Assembly (NCBI GenBank): GCA_037903355.1
Contig: JBAJFE010000011.1
Coordinates: 1,559,001 to 1,623,000 of the forward strand
Source: Trichuris trichiura
Lineage: Eukaryota; Nematoda; Enoplea; Trichinellida; Trichuridae
Reading direction: 5' to 3'
Length of the DNA stretch: 64,000 nt
Shown here: one piece after another, positions 23,501 to 32,905 of the stretch
Position numbering within the stretch: the first letter of the stretch is position 1
Layout of the letters: every line of letters starts with the position of its first letter
Translations under genes and position numbers: made by a program
Notes under the pieces: model-generated
Databases searched by the model: none
Told to the model about the DNA's origin: nothing
What the model saw: the letters and a program-made list of their open reading frames with translations, nothing else

Positions 23501-25610
23501 GACTTATGCCTCAATATGCGAATGAACACGACGTAGTCGTCTTGGTTTTCTGGGTTTGAGCCGCTTGAGTGGTCGATTGCAATGAATGGCCATGTCGAAG
23601 TCGCAGGTAACCAACTATAAACCGACAGTGGAATTGTCCGAAATGGACGACGAAGGGCAAAACCTTGCTATAGACTTGGCCATTGAAGCGTTGAACAAAC
23701 AAATGACCGAGCGAAATGTCGCCGCGGAGATAAAACGTGGTTTCGACAATTTTTACGGAGGAAAATGGCAGTGCATCGTTGGACGCGAGTTCTCCAGCCA
23801 TTTTGACCACGAACCCAACTGCTTCATCTACTATTTCATTGGCAAATACGCCATTCTGCTGTGGCGGTAATGCGATTACTTGAAAATGCAATAATGCATC
23901 GCGAATAGACATAAAAAGAAATATCAACCAAGCAACAGAGACTGTGAATAAACAGGGTAAGACTCTACTAGCGCAGATAACGTACAATTATCAACAGAGA
24001 CTGCGAATAAAACAAATGCATTTATGTATATGTGTGCATGTATGCTTTATGTCTTGCGCAACTCTGGCGGTATTAAAGCATTTGATAGTCTATCTTTACA
24101 ATTTAAAAGAAAAGTTATGAAATGAAACTTACTTATGACCCATTTCATGAGCCATAACGAAGGAACGGCCTAAATGGTTGCCTTCAATTAGAGAACAGCT
24201 GAACTGCGGATCACACATTCGAGCGACAGGAGCGACACCAGCTACGCTTGCTGTAGAATGGTAGATGTCATAGCTGAAGAAGTGACCATTCTTTTAAATT
24301 TGAGATCTTCTAGTCAACTAAGGTCACCCGGTCAACAGGGTAGCGTGATCCCAACGCATTCCTTTAGCGCTCAGTTTGGACTGATATCGACAAAACGCAT
24401 CCAAAAATAACTGTGCTTCACCATGCTTGTGCACGGTTGACTTGAGAGCTTCCTCAAAGCAACAAAGCATGCAAATTAATACAACTGCATGTATCCGCCA
24501 AGCTTACAGGCGAGTCTTTCCACATTTCAAAGTGAACAACCTGAATTCTTAGCTTTGGTCGAATAGTTGGCTGTTGAAACAGTAAGTTTACCTAACAACA
24601 TAACAATAATAAACTCAAAAGTGTCAAAAGTCAACCTACATTATTTATCAATGAGATTGCGTAGTCTTGCAACTGTTCTTCAGCTTTGGACCCGTAAATG
24701 CTTTTGAACACCTGCCAAAGCTTGTCGTCGGTAAATACGGCCAATTCCAATGTTAGGATGTCAGGCAAACCGCGCCTTGCGAAGTCGCTTTGGAATGGCA
24801 AAGGAAGTTGGCCTGGAGATGCCTCTTTCGAAACCAACGTAAGCATAATGTAAAACAACGATTTCCTTAAGGATATCGCCTACCAACATCGCAAAATACT
24901 TCCGGTTGGATTTCGTGAAAAACTGTTTCCTCAACATGCTGCAGGGTGTCTTCATCCAAGGCAGGCTTGGATGGTAAGGATCTTTTGAAAATAAGATGCT
25001 TATGGGTGCCCTTCGAATCGGCAGACGGCGGATGGACAGAGTTCTCGTATTGTGGGTTGATTATAAGAAAATGATCATCCAAAGCAATTATACCGCGCTA
25101 AATATATTAAAAAATTTGCACAGAACAATAAAAGGGTAAATTTAGCATTACAATAAAACCGCACATTGACAAGGCAACATTTGCGTTTTTGTGCGACAAG
25201 ACGTAGCCGTGAAAGTGACAATGTCTGAAGGGAAGCCTGCGGAAGGTGCCATTCTGAGAATGGGCGTCCCGAGTAACCATGGCAGCTCCAATTCCAACCA
25301 AGTCAGTTTGCGGCCACAACCTGAGCTTGAATGTCTCGTTGAAAGCACGAAAATGGAATACAGATCCGTTATTAGAATAAGAGTTGGGATTAAAAAACAA
25401 TTCTTCAACAACGTCGCTGTCGAAACCTAAAAAACCAGAAAAACGCTATTAGACAAAAGTTTCGTACGAAGCGGTTGTATGTCATGACGAACCCGCAAAA
25501 TCACTTTCTGCAAAGGGACCCAATATGGAATTATGCAGCATTATGCCACCTGGCAATAGAACAACGACAAAGCACCATGACGAAACGAAATTGAAAAGAC
25601 AGCGGCTCAT
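14565..25610 (-). CDS. ADAMTS metalloprotease with 14 TSP1 repeats
   Basis: Secreted zinc protease of the extracellular matrix, GON-1/ADAMTS9-20-like in layout. I traced 27 exons on the minus strand with consistent phases, from a signal-peptide exon (25610-25493) to a stop at 14565. Order: propeptide ([20 protein letters not shown]), catalytic domain ([14 protein letters not shown]; zinc site HEMGHNLGMLHD, Met-turn CLMSS), disintegrin-like ([12 protein letters not shown]), central TSP1 ([10 protein letters not shown]), Cys-rich and spacer-like part ([18 protein letters not shown]), then 13 TSP1 repeats of WSxWSxC type, several degenerate. It lacks a recognisable GON domain: the protein stops soon after the last TSP1. 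The intron 21813-24132 splits the zinc motif between HEMGH and LGML and contains a dynein light-chain gene; the intron 16233-17689 contains an astacin gene. The propeptide cleavage site is not obvious. Confidence 0.92.
16414..17567 (+). CDS. Astacin metalloprotease with two ShKT domains, nested
   Basis: Secreted protease of 342 residues in three exons (16414-16691, 16773-17214, 17259-17567). Seen: N-terminal hydrophobic signal ([17 protein letters not shown]), pro-region, catalytic domain with intact zinc motif [19 protein letters not shown] and Met-turn [10 protein letters not shown], then two ShKT domains (from CPEKEKVC and from CKDNSVIC, the latter ending WCAKSCNSC). This is the active-looking paralogue of the gene at 13186; exon boundaries match. 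It lies wholly inside a 1.46-kb intron of the opposite-strand ADAMTS gene. The last intron begins GC rather than GT; a strong GTAAGC donor lies 30 nt upstream in frame, so two isoforms differing by ten residues ([10 protein letters not shown]) are possible. The family pattern MGQR...DI.K.N..Y.C favours the GC donor. The in-frame ATG at 16414 is chosen because the signal peptide follows directly. Confidence 0.92.
23586..23870 (+). CDS. Dynein light chain LC8 (DYNLL) family, intronless and nested
   Basis: LC8-type hub protein that dimerises clients of dynein and myosin V. A single uninterrupted frame of 94 residues covers the family's usual length (89). Seen: [20 protein letters not shown] helix, [20 protein letters not shown], then [20 protein letters not shown] and AILLW, matching the LC8 pattern HCIVGRNFGS...FIYFYLGQVAILLF position by position. 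It is divergent (for example NC in place of KH before FIYY, and a short C terminus), so it is a paralogue rather than the near-invariant DYNLL1. It is entirely inside the 2.3-kb ADAMTS intron on the opposite strand. AATAAA lies at 23947. Absence of introns in an intron-rich neighbourhood suggests origin as a retrocopy. Confidence 0.9.
   Translation: MAMSKSQVTNYKPTVELSEMDDEGQNLAIDLAIEALNKQMTERNVAAEIKRGFDNFYGGKWQCIVGREFSSHFDHEPNCFIYYFIGKYAILLWR
23947..23952 (+). promoter_or_regulatory. Polyadenylation signal AATAAA
   Basis: Canonical hexamer 77 nt downstream of the LC8 stop codon, on the same strand, supporting an independent transcript inside the ADAMTS intron. Confidence 0.5.
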
Positions 25611-26702
25611 TTCGCTGCACGACTATGGCAAGTTCTTCAGCGCAACTTTGTCAGCGAGAAAAAACAAATACAAAGATGTTATTGGATGCCTCCATGCTCC
25701 ACGATGGGTATCCAATATTGGTGATGGCCTAACCGGGTATGTGGGCGCATAATCAGAGCGAGTCGTTCACAGCAGCACGCATTAGCGCCGCTCGAAGCAC
25801 CGGCAACCGGAATTTTCAAAGTTTTTGGGGACAATTCGCCCACTACTTGCCGCGATTGCGTTTCAGGTCGGCTATTATTGGTTACACAACCGTTGCGCAA
25901 TTTTACCTCTTTCCCTCGCGGCATCCGACGGTCCAATTACGTTTTAAATTGGCGAGGCCAGTCGCCAAGTGCCATAAAAGCCATTCCTTTAGTCGCATTT
26001 GCGGTTCGGGCGCACGCCTTCAGCGAATCCTCTTAATACAAAATAGGACATTATAGAAATAAATGAACAAATTTCCACCGCTAAATTCATAGACTATTGG
26101 CAAACAGCGTGCCGAAGCTCACTGCTCTCACCCGCAGTAAATAGGTGAATCACGGGCAAATAAACTCACGACGACGTCCTATACGGATGTTAAAAAAATG
26201 CGACGAAATTAACTTATAATATACAGTATAAAAAGTATAGAATATTGTTTAAGTTAAAAAAAACTTGGTTCATCTGCTCGCAGCCGACAAATAAATTAAA
26301 AAATAAAATTAAAAAAAACTACCGTTAAATTACTGTAAATGAAAAGTAGGCTAGTCATTGCCAGCAAAGTTGGAACATTTAGCCAAAGGGAAAGCTTAAA
26401 CTGTTGTTTGCATTTGCTTCAAGGAACAAAGCAAAACGTTTTACGCATTTTCATTTAAAAGCCAGTCAATTGTCTCGACTGGTTTGGCAAAAAACAAAGT
26501 GACGAACTCATTCGACGCAAGCCGCGAAACTGTACAAAATGGTAATTTAAAATAAATTAATCAAAACGTAATGAAACTCGCACAACAAGGAATAGCTGTT
26601 TCTCGGTGTCTTGATTGTCAGAACGCAAAACAGACTACCTTTGTACCTGCGAACGTAGCTTACTGTTTTTGTTGGCAAGGCTTGCTTGGTACCGTCGAAG
26701 CA
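25611..26702. promoter_or_regulatory. Divergent intergenic region, ADAMTS and RPL19
   Basis: No coding sequence supported. It lies between the divergent starts of the ADAMTS gene (minus) and the ribosomal protein L19 gene (plus). AT-rich around 26200-26340. No specific element identified. Confidence 0.4.
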
Positions 26703-27556
26703 ATGAGGTAATTTTACTTTGCACAGCCTAACATACTGGATTTTTAAGAATATGATCTTTAAGTAATTTGCGCCTTCAAAAACGGCTTGCCGCGGCTGTA
26801 ATGAAATGCGGCAAAAACAAGGTTTGGTTGGACCCGAACGAAGCGAACGAAATTTCTAATGCCAATTCAAGTTCGTAACGTCAAGTAGCTACTCGTGGGT
26901 GTAACATTTTTTCGGTTTCAGGGCAAAATATTCGCCATTTGGTCAAGGATGGTCTAATCATCAAGAAGCCGGTGGCAGTACACTCGAGATCTCGCGCTCG
27001 CAAGAAGAAGGAAGCAAAGCGGAAAGTAATCGTTTGCCTTTCTATCAGCTTCGCTTAAAATGCAAGAATGCGTTTAGGGGCGGCACATGGGCCTTGGAAA
27101 GCGTAGAGGTACGAAAAACGCGCGTATGCCATCAAAAGTGCTTTGGATCAGAAGGATGCGCGTATTGCGACGTCTTTTAAGGAAGTATCGTGACGCAAAG
27201 AAAATCGACAAGCATCTGTACGTTGCCCATTGAAGTTATTGTTAACTTACCAAAGCATTTTGTCTCTAGTTACCGTGAGCTATACTTGAAGGCCAAAGGA
27301 AATACTTTCAAGAACAAGCGCGTTCTGATGGAATTCATCTTCAAAAAGAAAGGCGAAAAACAGCGTGCAAAGGCTCTTGCGTACGTTTTGTTGATCACTT
27401 TTAGTTTTTCCGCACAAAGGCAATCGTTGCAGCGATCAAGCCGAAGCTCGTCGCCAAAGAAACAAGGAAGCTCGCAAACGGCGAGAGGAACGTCAAGCGC
27501 AAAAAGCAGCCGAAATGGTTCGTCGCGGCGCCGGCGATGCGGAGAAGAAAGATTAA
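26703..27556 (+). CDS. rpl-19: 60S ribosomal protein L19 (eL19)
   Basis: Large-subunit ribosomal protein. Six exons (26703-26707, 26764-26870, 26922-27025, 27078-27217, 27270-27380, 27433-27556) close in phase to 196 residues, the same length as human RPL19. The first exon carries only five coding bases (ATG AG), so most of the protein starts after intron 1. Seen: [74 protein letters not shown] and the basic C-terminal helix ending DAEKKD. Introns are 51-56 nt. Identity is unambiguous. Confidence 0.98.
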
Positions 27557-27672
27557 AAATCGTACTTTTAAAAAGCGTTTTCAAAGAACGACTAAAATTA
27601 TTGTCTGTAAGACAGTTTAATAATGATCATTGCTTGCTACAGCTTATGGTGACAACGCGTAACGCGCGAAGC

Positions 27673-28413
27673 TTATATACTTTGGTGCGACACGTATCGA
27701 AAGCTTTTCTTTGCACCCAATACCATTCGCAGCATATCGCCTAATCCTTTTCTAGGTTTTTCCAGACCATTATTTCGCTTTGTCCAAACAGTAATCATGT
27801 CGCCGTTTTCACGAATGGCCAAACCAGCGCCTAGTAACGTCTCCCCGTATCCTTGAAGCTTTCCTTCCGTTATGGCTATAATTGTCATCATCCAATAACG
27901 ATCCACTGCCTGATGATGTGCCGGATCAAAACGAGCAATCCAATGGCCTTCGTCCGCTTGAATTGACCGTGGTACGGTAGGGTCGAATGATTCTTTAAAC
28001 AAGTAGCATTCACTCCGCCAAGGCATCATGTTCACCCTCTTAACGCCGTTGAAGACGGTCCAGAAGTCACAAGCATTGCCAAATGTGCCTAATTTGGACA
28101 GCGTACCTTCATTGGGGTGATCAGGGTCAGCTTGATGGTCCCATTCCCACAACCACAACGCCCATTCTTCTTGGAATGGATTCTTTGGTTTGCTTCTGTT
28201 TCGACTTCTCGGAAGCGTTTTCGCTGGTCGTTCGTGGACCTGCAGTTTTGAACGTAGCATTTGCGTCATTGACAACCAAGAAATGCCACTTTCCAAAAGA
28301 TTTTGGTCCGACATATCAGCGCTTGATTGAGGTATTCCGTCCAACGTCTGTGACGTCGAGGGCATAGTCATTTTAGATTTCTCATCCAGCGACTTTTGAT
28401 CATCTGTATGCAT
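27673..28413 (-). CDS. Divergent eIF4E-family protein lacking cap-stacking tryptophans
   Basis: Single-exon frame of 246 residues. An 80-residue Ser/Pro-rich N-terminal extension precedes an eIF4E fold: [15 protein letters not shown], then [10 protein letters not shown] (the eIF4G/4E-BP docking Trp, W73 in human, kept), [39 protein letters not shown], and [17 protein letters not shown]. Aligned to human eIF4E, the two tryptophans that sandwich the m7G cap (W56 and W102) are both missing: the W102 site reads DPTVPR instead of EPMWED, and no Trp occurs in the W56 loop. R157 and W166 equivalents are kept; K162 is Met. It may bind caps poorly or differently and act as a competitor or specialised factor. 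Transcribed in tandem with XPG (0.4 kb apart), opposite to RPL19. Confidence 0.88.
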   Translation of the reverse strand: MHTDDQKSLDEKSKMTMPSTSQTLDGIPQSSADMSDQNLLESGISWLSMTQMLRSKLQVHERPAKTLPRSRNRSKPKNPFQEEWALWLWEWDHQADPDHPNEGTLSKLGTFGNACDFWTVFNGVKRVNMMPWRSECYLFKESFDPTVPRSIQADEGHWIARFDPAHHQAVDRYWMMTIIAITEGKLQGYGETLLGAGLAIRENGDMITVWTKRNNGLEKPRKGLGDMLRMVLGAKKSFRYVSHQSI

Positions 28414-28841
28414 GTTGAAGAAACAAATATGCTCCGACGATAGGCAGACTACACGTTGTTTTCTTGTATTTTGCCAAAGTGCAGCACTGTCCTTAGCATC
28501 AGTCGGCTGCTACCCCTTTAAGCTCTTCTTCAATCTACGCAAAGTACAACCGATGATGCTTAAAGCACCTTTAGAACAAGCGAAAGGCGAACACGGTCAA
28601 TGTACGTACAAGTGATGAGTGCAGACGCATTTGAAAACTGTCAAATAAAAGGGAATTAATCTTTACTACCGCTATGAATCAGTGCCTGCCAGCAGAACTA
28701 CTATCGCCTACTAGTGCTGCCGTAGTGACGCTTTTATACGCCCCCACACAGGCGCAACTGTTTAACGTGGATCACGCACATGAATGAAAAGTTCTTGTTT
28801 GCATAGTTGAAAATGCAATTACTGTTTTCCCGTACTTGAGA

Positions 28842-31797
28842 CTACGTTAGGCGGCTTCGCTTTGGTTTATCAGTCTCGGACGGACACCATCCCGCCAGCT
28901 TTGACGAAGTGTCCAAAGATGGCGATGATTGTCGCCGACATTTCCGGTTCTGAACGGTCGCTTTGAGCCTACTGGTCGCCCTTTTGACGCGCTGCGATAG
29001 TGGCGCCTCCTGCTGCAAGCTTGGCAACGTAGGTGCTACGGTTGTACAAAAGTCGTCGATTCGCTTTTGTCTTTTACTTTGCAACGCTGCAGCCCTTTTG
29101 ACCACCGGTAGCAAGTGCCTATCCGTTTGTTCCTTTGACCAGCCGAACCATGTTGACGTCAAGCTGCGAATTTTGTCAACGTCCGGTAAATTCCAGGACA
29201 ACGTTCGATCGTCAACTTGATCGACTCGAGGACGTAGAAAGGCGTCAAAAATTAGCGGGTCAGGAAATGACCCCGGAAATTGGCAATGGGCCAACTTGGC
29301 AAAGCGTTCCCTGGCGACCGGCTCGTCAATGTCTTCGTGGTTACCGTTGATTGTCTGTTCGCACCAAGCGCGAAAATTTCGCAGACATTCCAGACTGTCG
29401 GAAGTTTTATCTTCTTTGGTGGGGTCGAATTCGGCTATTATTTCCGTCGCTGTTACAGCTCCAATACCTTCCACACCGACGGTGTAATCGCAGCCTACCA
29501 GCATGGCTAGCAGCACTAATCTTTCCCTATCTAAGCCTAAGGGAAGGAAGGTCGAACTAGCGAAAGACAATAATCGCCATCCAATATGCTTACCGTATAT
29601 ATTGGTTATTGTGTTCATGTCGAATCGCTCGACTGTTTTTTTAATGTTGAACAAGTGACGATATACTCGACGACCTCCGAACAGCCAAATATCCGAATCG
29701 TCCGTGATCGTACCTTCGGTAATGTTGTTCTCCTCCAACCACGCGCATTGCGCTTCAGCTTCAGCCGGACCTTTAACCACAGGCATTCCAAAACTTTTTA
29801 TCAATTCCTAAAATGGCAATTGTTCAACCGTTACGGAAAAGCTGTGCTCGAACCAACCTCGCATTCTTCCAAAATTTGTGAACTGACATTTCTCTCCGTC
29901 GCTTCTGCGCGCATTCTTTCCTTTCTCAGTAAGTCGATATTATCATCGTGATCGCTGTCTGGTGAAGCGTCCTTCAAAGAAGACGAACTTGACGCAATAC
30001 TTTCCAAAGAAGGTGATTTCGCCAACGGCTGAGCGGTGGTTAAAGGAAATTGCTCGCTGACAGGCTCCGTCGGTTCTTCAACTTCAATAAAGTCGTCTGG
30101 AAGAAGTACACTTACACAAAATAGACGAGTTACAAAAAAAAAAGAATGTCTACTAACCACTGTCGTCTGTAGAATGACCTGATAAGACTAGCGAGGAGTT
30201 GCGATCGTATTCTATGGCTATTCGTCGTTCAGGCGACTGGATATCTTCCGAAGGTATGCAAATTATGGGTAACGTATTTTTTGAAAAGGATTCATTGTTT
30301 GGGACTTCCAATGACGCCGAAGAGGAACTAGAGCTTTCAATCGACCTGTGCAAGTCGCCATCGTCATTACTAACCGCAACATCTTCCTTAACTACAGCAG
30401 TTTCAACCGTTACGGATGCGTTTAGTTCGCCGGTTGTTTCAGGTAAGGAATTTTTCAACTCATATTGACTAGTATGGACGTTTAACGTTTGTTCATCTCC
30501 TTCCTTGGACTGAGTTGTTGTTGTTTGATCTTCCAGCAAGACGTGGTGCTTTTGATCACGACTAAGCATCTTGCGCAGACGTACCAAGTTGTTATCCGTC
30601 TTTTGGCCTTCGGATAAGCTTAGGGCGATCACTGGATCGCTTAGGATAATCTCGTTGCGAATACGACTCATTTTTTCGCTCAGTTCGCTACGATTAACCA
30701 ATCGCTTCATCTGCGCGGTAGAAAAGTCTGCCGAATCCTGAGTATGGAAGGACAAAAATGCGAACTAATCATGTATACGCTGGCACATACTTCGGGCAAA
30801 TCGTCCAAGGAACAGGCGGCCGACTTTTCCGAAGCGTATATTTGGAATTGCAATTCGTTCGGAAGGGCTGCCATACTTTGTGGATCAATGCTGGAGCAAG
30901 AAGGAAAATCGAAAGCTGCCCAACTGTCCCATAAAGTCGGCGAGGGACTTCTTTTGGGAGACGGCTGGCCATCAAGCTTTTCATCGTCTACGTCATCTGC
31001 CAATTCCAAAAGGGAATAACCGTTAGCGGAAACATCCTGAAACGATACCGTAGAGCAATTTCGTCATAGGCTGATCTGTTGTAAGGTCTTTTTTTCGACC
31101 AATCATTGATTAGTCACCAAAGAATGGAAAGCAATGCTATTTTCAAACATATAGTTCATACCTTCGGCGTGCAAGAATCATTAGAAGTGTTGTTCGAACT
31201 GGAAAGCAATTGACGGCCTCCCTGGTCTGAAAAGCTAAAATTTATGCCCGGAGCAAAAAGAAGAGAATCAATATGTCAATACGCATTGGAAAAAAGAACC
31301 TAATAAGGTTGTACCTTTAGTAAAATGGGTTGCAGCAACAGCCAGATGCTTCACAAGCTTTGCGTGAGTTCTACGGCATTTCAAGGTCGCCTGATTGACA
31401 CGTAGTCGCCGAAGAAGCTTGAAAGAACAACAATGGGTTATCTACATGTAAAGAATTGCAACGATGCCAACCTGTGTTCTTTTCTTCAAGCTGGAAACTT
31501 CTGGTCCGTCGAATACGAATATGGCACGAATGCCGTAAAACAATAACTTCAAAAGGCGATGAAAAAGCAACTGAAGGTGCACACGAGGTTCGTCCGAGCC
31601 GGAAATGGCAGCAGCTACTCTGGCGTGGATAGCCTGATGAAGCCATATAGACAAGTCTTAAAATACATTGAATTTGTACAGAGTCTAACGGATAACTATT
31701 TTAACCTACCCACTGATAGTTTAGTACCCTCGAGGCAATCTAATTTTATTAGCCTTGATGAAGGCTGTAGAAATTTCCAAAGACCTTTTACTCCCAT
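28842..31797 (-). CDS. xpg-1: XPG/ERCC5 structure-specific endonuclease
   Basis: FEN1-family nuclease that makes the 3' incision in nucleotide excision repair. Read on the minus strand from ATG at 31797 (MGVKGLWKFLQPSSRLIKL). Exons 31797-31710 and 31656-31472 are followed by one starting at 31417, a middle block at about 31009-29831 and a large last exon at about 29804-28842. Seen: N-nuclease domain with VDLSIWLHQ and FVFDGP (two catalytic aspartates), a long Ser/Glu-rich spacer containing a conserved ALPNELQFQIY and DFSTAQMKRLV segment, the I-nuclease domain (PAEAEAQCAWLEEN, GTITDDSDIWLFGGRRVYRH, LVGCDYTVGVEGIGAVTA) with all acidic metal ligands, and a C-terminal QKRIDDFC resembling the XPG PCNA-binding box but with Cys for the second aromatic residue. 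The spacer is shorter than in human XPG. Exact borders of the middle exons were not all resolved. Confidence 0.93.
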
Positions 31798-32905
31798 TCA
31801 AACATTCGCAAACGGAAGACGACGCTCAGTTGATCAATGCAATAGCGTCAGCGTAAAATTACTGACACGCAATAATCTTTCTTTTAATAACAATATGAAC
31901 AAGTCAACCGGCGGGTAATCATCTGACTTTTAAGCTAATTATAAACAGTACGTCAAGTAACACTGTAGTCAGGTATCTCAGTGAACAAATATGCAATGTA
32001 TATCTCCCTGCTTTATTCCAACTTAAATTTGTCAGCTTTCCGCTGCTTATGTATGTCGTCATTGTAAACATCAGCAAAGACAAACAAATTTAACGCTGCA
32101 TTTTGTCAACAGTGTCAGGAAGTTCAGGTTTTCAGTGTAAATTTCTTTTAGCAGTACGTTTTGCTGTCTTTGCTTCACGTGTCTTTTCTTTACAAAATAT
32201 AAACTGGTAGTACTTTCAAGTTGCTATAATTTAGGATGAGCTTGAAGATAGCCTAATCTCATTCCTTCCAATTGTTTTGAATATAGATGTGTAAAAAAAG
32301 AATAGCTTTTAGCGGGTGCAATTGTTCAACAAAAGATGTGCATGAATTTTTCCCGTTCGTATTTGCTAACAAAACGAGTCAAATAAGCGAAAAACATATT
32401 ATGAACAAATATGCAATGTATGTAATAAGCGAAAACATAGAATGTAAAATGTTTTTTAAATAAGCGAAAAACACTTTATGTTTTAATTAAATAAAGATTA
32501 ATAGTTATAGCATTCGCTTGTTTTGATTGTGGGCTTTTGTTGGAGACAAAAGCGATAAAACCTTAAAAGGCTGTAATGATTCCGCTATGGTCATGCTTTT
32601 CATCTTGTATTTTGTGTCGAAGTAATTTCAGTGCAACAGTTAAAATTAAAGCAGAGCGGACGCAAAATTGCGACGTGTCACGACCGGCGCTGCAACTTGA
32701 TGCGCAGGTCACGACACGATGACCTGCCCATCGTGAAGTCTATACTAAGGTTTTTGAATCCGAAACACCCTCCAATTCCGTTTTAATAAGAAAGTGAGAA
32801 TGTTGAAAGTATGGTATGTGTTTTGGCAAAGCATAGTTCCAGATTGCAACGCGAATCAACGTTCATTCGCCTTTCGTCTGCATCTGCGGCAATTGCATTC
32901 TTACT
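31798..32905. other. Divergent intergenic region with small AT-rich repeats
   Basis: Lies between divergent XPG and PP2A B'' genes. Between about 32385 and 32485 a unit resembling AATAAGCGAAAAACA recurs three times, and GAACAAATATGCAATGTAT occurs near 31983 and again near 32402. No coding frame supported. Confidence 0.45.

Noticed and set aside
23511..23987. 158-residue minus-strand frame opposite the LC8 gene
   Set aside because: It is the shadow of the conserved LC8 coding sequence; its peptide has no similarity, whereas the plus strand matches LC8 throughout.
27270..27584. Minus-strand frame opposite RPL19
   Set aside because: Shadow of the highly basic RPL19 C-terminal helix.
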